From: Balanoglossus misakiensis | Taxonomy: Eukaryota > Hemichordata | Direction of reading: 5' to 3' | Length of the DNA: 64,000 bases | Assembly: GCA_040954595.2 (NCBI GenBank) | Contig: CM082576.2 | Location: 7,316,001 to 7,380,000 of the forward strand | In this document: positions 22,249-34,800 of the stretch, one piece after another | Position numbering within the stretch: position 1 is the stretch's first letter | How the letters are laid out: each line of letters starts with the position of its first letter | Made by a program: the position numbers and the translations under genes | The notes under the pieces: generated by a model | Databases searched by the model: none | What the model was told of the DNA's origin: nothing | The model's input: the letters and a program-made list of their open reading frames with translations, nothing else

Positions 22249-25111
22249 ATGGCGACCGCGTTGAAAGTGGGGAGCGTAGTGTCTTTGGTGATCGTGTTTG
22301 CAGCTTATTATTACAAGAAGAATCTCGATGGACAGATGAGGGACCAGCTGGCTGTCATTTCGGACAGCCTGCTGCGTGCCGAGAAGAAGTACAGCGTGAC
22401 CCCTAAAACGCGAGTCGCCATTGGTCTCGGTGGATGCGAAGATGTGTTCACAGACGCCACGGACCTGTTGGAAACTTTTGGAATGGAATCCCCCGACGAA
22501 CCCAAGCATCACGACGTAGTGGAATCACGGCACCAACTATCCGAAACCTTTGCCTACTTCTTTCGACACGGAGCTGCAGCCGAGTATGTATGCACGTCAC
22601 ATAGGCACAGCAACGTCTTGTTGTTTACTTCCGGTATTCGTAGCTCGTCCATTGCAAGCAATCGACGTGGCAGTGATTTCGAAACACACATTCTTTAATT
22701 ATTAACGATAGAAATCAGTGTAAAGCATAGATATACCACAATCTTAAGAGGTATAGAGGGGCTTAAAATCCGTATTTCACTGGTCGGGGTGTTTCAGCCC
22801 AAGTACTACATGTACTGGCTGATAGCCCAGGTGAAAAATATGGCAAATCACGTATTGCGCAATAGTGTACTAATTTCAACAGCTGATAAAGAAATTGCCC
22901 GTATATTTCTTACAGTTTAGCCATTGTTCAGAACCAACAGCCTCGAACCAACCGATGTTTTCGTTAAACAAACAATTTTACTAGCTGTTGACTTCAAAAT
23001 CCTGTACCAGAAGTAGATCAAGGACAGTAGCCTGGGAAAAATTGCAAGTCATGATTTTAGTAGTCAGTAGTTTACCCATTGATGGATGCCAACTGAAGCT
23101 CAGTGTGCTATTTAAAGGTGTAATGCATAAAAATATGACCATGAAAAAAATCCTGCCAAATTATCTCATTGTGCTTGGCAAATTGCTTTCTGAAATATCA
23201 TTTATCAATGTAGAACTAACGTCACTATACTATTACGTCAGAGAAGTATTTTAAAAAAAGATGTGGGTTTGGATCTTCATCAAACACTGGGTCATAAATA
23301 ATGTCACATACGACAAACAACCAGGTTATGATTTCATTTTGTGTTTTTTTTCCAGGCGTTACGTGTCAGACAAGGAGTTCTTCACGAAAGTTGTGGAAGT
23401 AGCAAAACAGCTGCCTGATTCCAGACGAGCGTTGGGAGGGAATGCACCGGTGATGGCCAACAGACTGGCAAGTGAGGGATGTGATGTCCTTCTGGGAGCA
23501 TCTATGTCCGAGGATTTGAAGACAGAATTGAGAGAAGAAGTGCAAGGTAAAAACAATACATCAAGGCTCAGAGTCATCCGTAAATTACTCTCAAAAGGGG
23601 ACTTCGCTTATAGACAAATTTCCTACATTGTAGGTACAAAATGCTTTCCGTTGACATCTATCCCCATTGCAATTTTTTTGACAAAATCTGTGTTGTGTTT
23701 ATTGCCTTTCATGTTTTATCGCTTTCTTGTATTCTTTCTCTGTCTAGTAACTGGGGGTATTTTACCAGAAGATGATATTCACCTGATCATGGAATATAAT
23801 TCTGGTGAGAGATGGGGAAAATACACATCACCAAGAGCAAATAGGTGAGTGACAATGTCAGTGACCTTTATGCAAATATTTGACCTCATTCAGGAACGGC
23901 CAGGAAACTCTTGGACATGAACATTTATTTCGTTGTCAATGTCTCATTGGTGTAAGTTACAAAGGGTTAAAAGACAGTGTTCATTTTTCTCTCTCACAGA
24001 TTTATAATTCATAGTGATGTCTCTAATCCAATGCTTGAATCATTGGAAAAGTTCCAGAGCAGATTACCAGGTTTCCAGCCCCACCTCCTGGTCATTGGTG
24101 GCCTCCAAATGATGGACAACTTCCCGTCAGGTAAAGTCAAAATACGTGACTACTACAGTGTATGTCCAGTCCAAACTACCTGTTGGAGTCTTAGAATCGC
24201 TTTGCCGTCTTGCTCATCAGCCAGTGGTTGTGTCATCTTGTTTCAAAAAATCAATGTTTTCACTCTTTGCAATCAAGATATGGTGCTGATACATAGTCAA
24301 TGTGTTCTATTGAAAGAAAATTAAGGAAACTGAGTGTCTTTGATCTGACAACAATCTGGTCTGTGGATTGTATGGGTTTGTTCAGTTCATAAGACCTGAT
24401 GTTATTTCAGTCCTAATTTTGTATCAATTTTTTTTTCCAGCCAAGAGAAAGGAGAGGATTACAGCGCTTGGTGAGATGTTGAAAAATTCCCCCGGAGATA
24501 TGAGGATACATTTTGAGATGGCCTCCTTCTCCGAGGACGACATGCTGGACCATCTGTACGATCACATTCTGCCGTACTCGGACTCCCTCGGGATGAACGA
24601 ACAGGAACTGGCAAACCTGCACTCCAAGCTGAACTACGGCAATGTGACCCTGGTGTCGGACGCCTATCCGAGAGTGGCCACGGTGCTGGACCAGATGAGA
24701 ATGGTGTACAACCTGCTGCACAAGAAGACCCCCCAGGTGAACGGGCAGAGGCGCGTCACTCGAATCCACACGCACACCTTGGCGTTCCAGGCCATTCTCA
24801 CGACCAGAGACTCGGCGTGGAAGAACACCATGGCCGCGGCGGCCAAGGCCTCGCTCACCGCGTACAGGCACGTATGCGCGTCGCCGGACATTGACACGGC
24901 CAAGGTCAGGTTGATTATGGACGATTCCTTCTCCGTGTCCAGACAGCACGGCAGCCAGAGAATACCGTTCAGGCCGGACAGACCGGTGTCCTGTTGGACC
25001 GAATACAATTACGAGTTCTGCATTGCGCCGGGTCTAGTGTGTACTGAAGTCATACAGACTGCTGGCGGTGGAGACAACGTGTCCTCGGCGGGACTTGTCC
25101 TGCAAATATAA
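22249..25111 (+). CDS. ADPGK: ADP-dependent glucokinase
   Basis: ADPGK phosphorylates glucose using ADP and in animals is associated with the ER. Five exons in phase (22249-22583, 23356-23546, 23748-23844, 24000-24130, 24441-25111) give 474 residues; the human enzyme has 497. A hydrophobic stretch at about 5-20 (ALKVGSVVSLVIVFAAYY) fits the N-terminal membrane or signal segment of the family. Matching blocks are GAAAERYVSDKEFF, GGNAPVMANRLASEG from 139, HLIMEYNSGERWGKYTSPRA, HLLVIGGLQMMDNFPSG and RIHTHTLAFQAILTT. The C-terminal GGGDNVSSAG contains D463, equivalent to the catalytic Asp of the ribokinase-like GxGD motif. The final exon is unusually long and relatively GC-rich. AATAAA motifs at 25683, 25718 and 26255 are possible poly(A) signals. 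Confidence 0.97.
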
Positions 25112-25120
25112 GCGTGTCTT

Positions 25121-25211
25121 TACCCTTTCACCCCCCAGTACTGTTTCCTCGGTCCAACTTTACCATAGAAAACAATGGCCTTGGACCAAACCACCATAGT
25201 GAAAGGGTTAA
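25121..25211 (+). mobile_element. Short inverted-repeat element (MITE-like), copy 1
   Basis: About 90 bp bounded by TTACCCTTTCACC on the left and its approximate complement AGTGAAAGGGTTAAG on the right. The interior contains GGTCCAACTTTACCATA and an inverted TTGGACCAAACCACCATA. Two more full copies occur at 35046 and 53574, with a partial one at 32749. It has no coding capacity. The likely classes are a MITE or another non-autonomous foldback repeat. Confidence 0.75.
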
Positions 25212-26676
25212 GAGACTCATGATATGAAGGAAAACAGCAAAAACAGTACAAGCAATATAACAATTTTCAGGTTATCCTGAAGAAAATGCGCTGGACATAT
25301 CTTCTGACATAGCAATGATTTACTCCGAAGACTTGCAATTCTAATTTCGTCTGCTTACCATAATTGTATGGTTTCTTTTTTAAATTTTACTTTTGTTTTT
25401 AACCTGTACACAGAATGAATCTGTAATAATTGAAAAATCAGATTATGGTATTTTTAACAAATTGACTATTTTAGAGAAATTCTTTTTTAAAAGACTCTAA
25501 GTTTACAGTGGAATGACTAGGGAAATACCCTATACAGAAACGTTCATACAACTTAAATAGGGTTTACACTGTGGCCCAGCTGTGATTTTTTTATCCATAT
25601 TGTTCAGCAGATACTTTTGTTCCATGTCACTCAATCAGGGCACAACTCATATAAGAAAAGTGGACAGCCCAAGGTTGTCAATAATAAAAGACAGCCTTCT
25701 TTTAGTTATGCAACTGCAATAAAATGGAAAGCCCAAACTTGGAAAGAGACATTAATTCTGCAAAAGATAAGAATGTCATAAGTACAGTTTGTATGTAAAT
25801 CTGCAAGTCATGTAATATTCATGAAAATGAAGATGCAGAGTAATATAACTTTTTAACTTGCTGAATGTTAAGTGACCAAAGGTTGCACAGAATATATGCA
25901 AAAATGTCTCGTACAAATATTCATTATAAATTAATGAGATAAACTGATAGGAGTTTTGACGGAATATATTGTGCAAAAATCAGGGGTTGCTGCCAATTGG
26001 TAGCTTTTGTTATGCATGTGAAATCACAATAATTGGGGACCATGACTGTGGAGTTGTCTGGTGTTAATGCATTAAGATGTGGCCGTTTACAATAGAAATT
26101 TTCATCAGTAAATTAGCAGACATTTCTTGACTTCAAAATGCTTGCACAATCATGAGGTGTAAGTCAGTACCTCAGGTAACATGAAATCATAGGATTGCCT
26201 GTGATGAAAATGTCCAAGTAATTGTGTCTGACAATGTATGTATCTATTTTGAGAAATAAATAAATCTTAATCTAATTATAATGAAGACAACTTGGTGGCT
26301 AGTGTCATTGTTTTTTGACAATGCATTTAGGCATGACTGCAAGTGGGCAGTATCACAAGTCACTCGAGTGTCACATTCACAGGGGAATCATATGCAAATT
26401 GACAATACAGTAGTTGTTTTTGATCAGTGTTTGTGCAAACCATCCATGATCCATTCATTGGAGACAAGCCAACACGAAACAAAGACGATATAAAATGTTG
26501 ACCAAGTAACCTTTTCTCATACTTTGGACTTGTCACTTTTTATGAAGTGCGCCTCCATGAGAATGTAGTCAGTTCCTTATTGAGTAAAAACAAAGACCTT
26601 CCAATATTTCTGCCATTGGGGGCGCTGTCTAAATGGTCCTCCATATCTTTCACATTTCTCTGAGGATTTAAAAAAA

Positions 26677-26780
26677 TAAGAAAACACGGTGTTCACCATC
26701 TTGTTTCCATAAAAATCCCCACTTAATTTTTTCTCCATAGAGTTAACACTGAGATGGCTACAATTTTGAAAATGGTGCCC
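26677..26780. repeat. Dispersed repeat, copy 2
   Basis: Resembles 7064-7157 by eye, including the block TTTTCTCCATAG followed by a GTTAACAC-like and GATGGC motif. Element boundaries are not determined. Confidence 0.55.
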
Positions 26781-28815
26781 ATCTCATACAAAATTGTTCA
26801 TGGTGACATCTGATTTTTTAATCTCAAGTTTAATCCGTTCACATCACCTGAATCCATCATCTGGATAGAGTTGTGTATGGGAACAAGGGCACGTTTTATT
26901 TCAAATAAAACAGGAACACAGTCAAAATAACTTGGTATGTTAATACCAATTTACTACCATAACACCATACAAATAAGCAAGGCAAATGATGCACACCACC
27001 GAACAGATCAAATAACTGCAGACAGAACCATATGGGACCTTGCGTCTAGACAGTGTGCCCTCACATCACTCAGTCACGTCTTTTAGGGCTGAACTATTCC
27101 ATAAAGAAAATGTGTTGGGCAATATCAGACCGACATTTTTCCAAGTGTTAAAACCTTTCCCCTCTGCTGAGACAAACATATTTTCCCTATCTTTGGCGGG
27201 AAACATTTTTTTCCTATTAAATTGTCTGAAAACCCCACAGGTCCCTGATATTATTAGCTTATTCTCAGTCCAGACCATATACTATTGCTATACAGAATCA
27301 GTACTGTTTATGTTGACGTCTCAATGTTCAATCTGTGAAAACAAAAAAATAGGTGCATGGGTCACGGTAATGAAAACTTTTCTGAAAATGTAACTGGAAT
27401 ATTTCGCACACTGTGTGCGTATTTGTAAGGACACATCCCAACCACAGGAATCTAAGTAAGTTTAACATCATTTCATAAAGTGGGAGTACCACTTTGAAGT
27501 CCAAAACAAAATTTATTTTTGTGATAGCTAGCAATCAATTACAGCTAACGTCACCATGATCCTCCGTCCCTTGTGTCAATATTGTACAGGATTGTACGGA
27601 ACAATCTGGCTATCTTTATCCAAGCCATACAAATCTCTCGACTAATTTACAGACTTTTGAAAATCAAACTGGAATGTTATAAAACATACTTTCATCAAAA
27701 AGAATTTCCATGATATGTCAAGTATGAGAAGATTCTCTATGGATATGCCATTTTAAATTAATAGGTAAATTTCCAAAAGTCGAGTCGAATGAATATAAAA
27801 TGTCTCATGAAAACCTACGACAAATGTACTCAACAGACTTTTTCATCATGTTTAGAAGTCAAGGTGGATTCAATTTATACAAGCAATCACAATTAAGTTG
27901 CTACAAGTATTACTACAGCCTGACAAAAACAACAAAATGTAGCTACACCTATTGGAAACCGGCATGGGTGCAAAACTACACAGATATAGAAATCTGTTGA
28001 CGATAGAAGTTAGGAAGGTAGCAAATTTAAACAGATCAGAAACACTGTCCATTTACTTGAAAGTATCTCTACAGTCACAGTTTATAATTGGACAGTATCA
28101 GAAAAAATATAGAAACTTACTTTTTTATAATTAGATACAGCTACTAGTATTGTCAGGACTGATATGAAATAGCTGCACTCCTCATATTTTCTACAACAAG
28201 AAACGGCCAATTGAGTATAAACAAAAAAGGCACTTTTTCTCTGTAAACACACAATTTGTGGAACTGTAAATAAGTTGTCAATCAATCGTAGTAATTTGTA
28301 ATTTGTTACAGTTAAGGGGAATGGGTCGTTGTGCCGCATGGGTGTCCCCCTTGATGAGGATATGTCCTCCCATCATACCAGAGAAAACCCCACTGCAGTC
28401 GCCACGACCTACTAGGATCTTCAGTTGCTGTCATGCCCAGTCCACGCTTCGGTTGGCTGCTTCGTTCATTCTAAGAATTATATCATTTCAGGGATCGTGT
28501 GGATGAATTGTAATGTTTATAAACCAACAAATGTGGCGCGACGACCCCTTCACTTTTAGAATATACACTCTGAAATTTGGACAGCAGTGCTGTACTCTCT
28601 GAACTCTACATCACTTTCCAAGATATATGGGATCTCAAAAATGTACTGGTATACACCCATATAAGCTCAATAATTTACAAAACTGTACAATAAGACATAG
28701 ATATAGCCAAAGAGAGTGACTGTCACATGTAGCTCGAATCCACGATCCTATATAATGATCGAGGGGTCTCAGACAGAAACTCTATCTCTCTGTTGAAATC
28801 ACCGCAAGTTGTTTG

Positions 28816-31800
28816 TCAAGTTCCCATCCATGTGTTGCCTTCCATTTTATTCTCTGTGTGGAAGAAAAAACAAATGTCAATCATTAATATTTCATGTATA
28901 AAAGACAAAATAATAATTTAAGATGAAGAAAGGTTTTGCTTCTTGGAAATCGTCATCAAGGTTCAATCGAATGACTGCGAGGGGGAAACTGATATGCAGC
29001 AGATACAATGACTATATGGATGATACTGAGATGAAAACTCGAAACCATAACCACTCATCAGATTATTAAATGGCTGTATACGGTACTACGTGTGAATTAT
29101 AGTGAAGACTGATTCTTCACACATTCGAAGACTGCATATTCTTCACACATTCGAATTCTCTTACCAAGTTCATTCAGGAAGGTCACTACTTTAGTCTGCC
29201 CCCGTGACTTGGCCATGTATCTGGGTGTGTGACCCTTATTAGTCTTGGCTGAGGTACTTGCATGGCCCTTCTCTGCCAGCCACTTGACAATATCCAGGTA
29301 ACCATTAGCTGCCGCATAGTGCAGTGGAGTCTGGCCTGCAGGAGAAAAATTCAGTTTCAATTTTCTTGTTATTGTTCCATGGTTGTGACTTCATGTGAGG
29401 TGGATAATGGTCCCTGACAAGGGCTGTTGCTATGGTAACTTCTATATCGCTGAATAAAAATGTTCATTTGCTGGAATAATCACCCACATGTCTTGTTAAA
29501 TTCATTTGTTAATTCCAAAGCTAGAGCTTTCACTCTGCAAGTGCATGAATGTATACAAAATATGGTCAGAATTAACACAGCTTATTAGCTGGCCCGCAAC
29601 TGCCATGCGTGGTAAGATAAATATTTTTTTTGTCGGTTAAGGCCATACCGGAGGATTCAAATGCTAAGCAACAGTTGCCAGGGAGAATTCGCAAAATCAA
29701 TGAAAATGCAATGTTTTGTTGATTTTCGTTAAATAGAGTGAATACAGGAACAACAAGTCAAGCAGACATGTTTTCTGTGTCTTCGGCAATACACATTGTA
29801 CACTATATTTTAGAATATCTGTGTAGAACTGCACCATATTTTCTGAAATTTCAGAATTATCCTAAGCACAATTACTGTCTAGAGCCCCTAGCAAGGACTG
29901 TCTTTAGTACTACAAGTAGACGTGGAGGTTATTGATACAACAAATGAACTTAATCACATGTAGAGTATCTCAGAAGCGATAACCGTCAGAAAAAAAACAT
30001 TCTTATCTTTATTCTCCTCAATGAATATATCATTCAGCCAAAATTTGGCTAGTTTTGTTGAACAGAGAGTTGTGAGTTTTTGATAATCTTCAAATTACCA
30101 GAAGCTGAAAATCAATAGAAAAAAACTGGAACCAACGATTTTGCACACACACCAAAGTGTGTTTGGAAGATTACCATAGCAACCGCCATGTGTCGAATCC
30201 TTCCGTACCACCTGAATGACTCTCTGTTTGCTTTGCTACATCACGAACAGTTGGTCTCTTTAATCGACATTTTAGTACTCTTGCATAAATGCGGAATAAC
30301 AGTTGGGGTCTGCTGTTGTAAGAATACGCCATAGGTGTTATAACTGCGTGATAAAAATTGTGTTTGCTGGCTTAGATGTTGAACACAAATGGAAACATTC
30401 TCTGATCAACCACCAATTTAAAGGGGCAAAGTTGATAACTGTTGACATTAATTTGGATATTTTTTATTTTGTGTGAGAATTACGATGCAATACATTACAA
30501 TGAACTGTGGATAATCTCTAGCTGTACTCCCACACTTCTCAAAGGCATGTCATATAAATAATTTATATGGCATTATTTTTTGGTACATACCAGAAAGTGT
30601 GTCATTGGAGGATTCATATAATACATCTACAACATGTGAATTGAGTTATGAGTGAGTCACGGAGTATTTCTCAGTAAGCATTACCACATGAAAGGAAACA
30701 TAAAGTTCCCAAAACAATGTCACTTTCAGAGCTGTGTAAATTTAATGTTTTGGCAGTTTATTACTCCCATATATTATGAGACTAAAATAACAAACTAGCA
30801 CCGACAAACTGAGCAATATTCAAAACAATACTGGATGGTTTAGCTGAAAAGGACTGCAATCATTGAGAAGATTGTGAGTTAATAAATCTCTATGAGTCTG
30901 TCTGCTGTAGTCTAAAAAAAACGTACTGGTTGTATTTTGTAGCAGGTATTTTTCTTTGTAAAAGTAATCATAAGTAAAACCTACTTCACAAATTTCATCG
31001 CATATATGTAGTACCGGTATTGTGCTCATCAACATTCTAGTGGCACAATTAAATCGCCAACTTAATGAACACTGGAGAGATCTAGGTAAGCAATGAATAC
31101 TTATTACAGCTACACCTGGTGTCTGCAGCCTCAGAATAGCTTTGACATTTTACGGTGCGAAAGTCGATCAAACGGGAGAGGGGAGACATAAAGTCTGACA
31201 TTATCCAACACTGTATCAAGTTAATCATCCAATCTATTTGCAATTTGATGAAATGGCTGAGAGTGTTATAGTCTGTGGATAAAAGCTCCCTGGCCGTCCC
31301 TGTTCGACATACGTGTGTATCACAATCTTGCAGAGTAATTAACTTGTACCTATGAGACATAGAATGAATGAATTGAGACATCCCTTCAATTGTGGCAAAC
31401 ACGCTTTTCTGATTGTGCATGAGCATTCTTCCTGAGTGCTCTGAACTAGCTGTCTGAGTTAATTAACTTCGAGAATTATCAACCACACTGACAAAATTTG
31501 TGAGGTTTAAATTTTGCTGATTTTAATTTCATGAAGTAAGAACAGCAACAACATCTACACATTTTCCCAAAAAAACAAATAGTTGGGGATAGTGTGATGT
31601 GCAGGATTTTTCAACAAAGACAGCAAATCACATAGTACCTCAGGTAAATATGATGTTTTTCATACCTATTAACTGACGGTAATGCACTGGTAAGAGCAAC
31701 AGTTTTAGGGGCGTCAGTCAATTTTATAGTAAAAAGTATGAATACGGTTGTACAGTGCTGACAAAGATTTATACACACTAGACACTGGGACATAGGGAGA

Positions 31801-34800
31801 GTGTGGTTGCTTTTTATTCAAAATGTAACAGATGCAGTATTTTGGAATACAGTACGATTAAAAAAAAAACTTTGGTTGACCTCCCTAAAACACTATTTGC
31901 TAAAGTGGACATGCATACATATAACAGATGGTGACTGATTTCATAAGCTCCCCTGGTATACAAACAGGAGCTAAAAATCATGGGACTATCCCATGCAATA
32001 TTTATAAGCACTCAAACAAAGTTTACTTTACGAGCCTGTTGTGGGGAGTCCTCTAGGTAATTTCATTTTATTGCTCATTAAAAGAGGAATAAAAACACAC
32101 CTGCAGACATCTGCACAAATAGACATATATCTGTCTGTATAAATTAATGTTTATATTGTCCTCAAATCTACATTTATGGTCATAAAAATCAATTTAGTAA
32201 ACCTGGTGTTTTAAATGTCACAAATAACTACAGCTGTAAAAAGATTAATGTAAAATGCAGTGAGAAATTTTGAGCACACAGTCCATGCATTTGGTGAGAA
32301 TTATTCAACTGTGACATTATATAAGTTATATTTGAACTCATACAGATCAATTTCCCAAATCCACTAGGGCAACTTCGTCATGATAGATACGCAAATATTT
32401 TATGAGGTACGACAGGAATACACTGGTACATAGGAAACACTGCATTTACGTACTGGTACATACGCATACAATACCGACTAATCCCATAAACTCCTACTGA
32501 GAAAATATACCACAAACTTTAAGAGATAAAAGGCATGGTGAATGTCTAGTAATTGGCTTTATCAATAAAGTAACACACTCATAAGAGCTCGCTTTTAAAA
32601 GCGAAATAAATTTGTATTGGCGTGGAATTGTCAGTTGTCTCTATCAGTTTCTCGGATACTGATGGGATATTAGGTGTGCCCATGCATTAATTATATCCGT
32701 ATAGTACTACGTCATGTTACTCTTCTACCGTTGAAACTCTCTAACAGCCATGGTAATGGTCCAAATCCATTGTTGTCTATGTGAAAGTTGGATCACTTAA
32801 TTTAATTTGCACGGTGAGCTTCAGTTTTCATTCTAAATTTTAGGAGATAGTCATATGTCTGCAGGAATTAACACATGATTTTACACTGGAAAGAACTATT
32901 ATTTCATGTTAATCAGTTACAGGCTGCAGCAAAGAACATTTGAAATTCCTTTTGACTGCAAGATGTCAATGACATTCTACGGACAGGAAATGTTATTTTT
33001 GTGGGGCAGACAGAACAGCCCATATACGATAAATTCCCAGAATTATCCACTTATCATGACAGCCAGACAGTGTATATTTAAAATATGGAGTGCTATTGAC
33101 AAGATGGTCATCCTTACACAAAATCACTGCACACTTGAAACTTAATCCAAGTTGAACATGATACAGGCTTGAGAGAAATGTCAAGAGAAGATTACTGGTA
33201 GATTCTGCCATCAAATCCCATATTGCCATGGCAACCGATCATAACAAGACACCAGAGTCTGCTCTGACATTATGGCTTCAGGATATAATATTTTAATGCC
33301 TCAACTGTCTCCTCCGTTGCTATGGTAACAAGCAATACAGAAAGTGTCGAAATGCAACTCAAGGGATAACTGCATGCAGACAGAGTATACGCCCACATTC
33401 ATAAATATTATATAAGTGGTAATATAAAACTTCTGCACCCCATGAAAACCAGTAAATCTCAAGTCAACACACAACATAAAATGTGATCTTCTTTCAACTT
33501 CACTGGTTATACAATTTATACAATGTAGCTCCAAATAGAGATTTTACAGTACTCTGCAATCAGCATGTCCATATACACATAGAGATGGACAAACTTGATA
33601 CCAGCAAGCAATACTTGACTAGTTAACAAGGACTGAAAAAGAAATTTTATACAGGGTACACTGACGGTTCACTGTCTTGTTATTTCTTTCACTGATGTTG
33701 AGCATTTTCAAATGCTGTGATGACATTTAATATTTAATGCCTATTTTGGAGAGTCTATGACTTTTGCGCGAGTCCATCAAAATTTTATGGCCAGGCAAGA
33801 GATGCTATTTCTGTCTTGAATGCGAAATCACCCTCCACATATTATTTAAGAGTTTATCATTGCGCATTCTTTTATTATGATGGTGATGCAGATTTAAATA
33901 CTCATCTGAAGTAAAGGGGTCAGCTGAGACAAAAGCTGCTAACTTTCATTTAGATTTACGTTATTCCAAATTTTGCAAAGAGTATCATGCAAAGTAAATA
34001 AATTCTCTGACCTTCAAAAACAATGTTTGGCATATACATGCATGATTATCAGTTGATACTTGGCATAGCACAGTATTATCATCACACACAATAACCAATT
34101 CAGACATCATTGAGCTGTAAGCTATCGTATATGGACTCTCTCCAGAGTACAAGGTGCAACGAATAAAAGGAGTTGAGTTGAGATCTGCGTGCAGATGGCT
34201 TTCCCCACTTCATTTCCTTTTACCCATGCCACTCTTTTAAACAGTACAGTACTTCGACATGAATTATCTATCACTGTGTTTTCTGTACGTGTACAGTCAT
34301 TCTGATAAAAATCGGCCGTTCACACGGGCACGCTTTCGAGAGTTCGCCTTTCACGATGAAGTGTGCTTGTATCATCTTCGATCTCTCGCGAGCCTCATGC
34401 TACATCGGGACACTTATCTGCACTGACACCATATACAGGATCTTGTTCATCATTTGAACAATCACGCAGACAGCATATAACATAGAAAGTAGCAAGTGAG
34501 AATACATGTATACAAGAATGGATATTGAAAGTAGTTGTGATTAGCCGGCACTGATTCAATAGTTATAATAGGTATGCCGCCCTGGCAAATATACATTTAT
34601 AATACATAATTAGCTCGATCCACATCTCTGGTTGGCAAGGAAATATAATTATTAATTGGCATAACTCTGAATTATTATAACCAAAATATCCAATCATGCA
34701 TCACCGGTAATAATGCCTAACATAAATATTTTACAAAGCTGTAACATTTTCCTCCCTTCTGTACGTGGTTTTCACAACCGAGACTGAATTTATTTGCACT

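Larger units (their letters stand above)
25112..28815. other. Convergent intergenic region after ADPGK
   Basis: It contains the ADPGK 3' UTR, one inverted-repeat element at 25121 immediately after the stop, candidate poly(A) signals, a dispersed repeat at 26677, and the 3' UTR side of the minus-strand ankyrin gene. A slightly GC-richer patch at 28303-28506 is open on both strands but has no splice context. I see no other gene. Confidence 0.5.

Noticed and set aside
24413-24949. 178-residue open frame on the minus strand
   Set aside because: Lies antisense to the long last exon of ADPGK; an artefact of its GC-rich codons.
28303-28506. Possible coding patch open on both strands with a peptide such as GDCSGVFSGMMGGHILIKGD on minus
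   Set aside because: No splice context or recognised family, and it falls where the ankyrin gene's 3' UTR is expected. It may be a repeat remnant.
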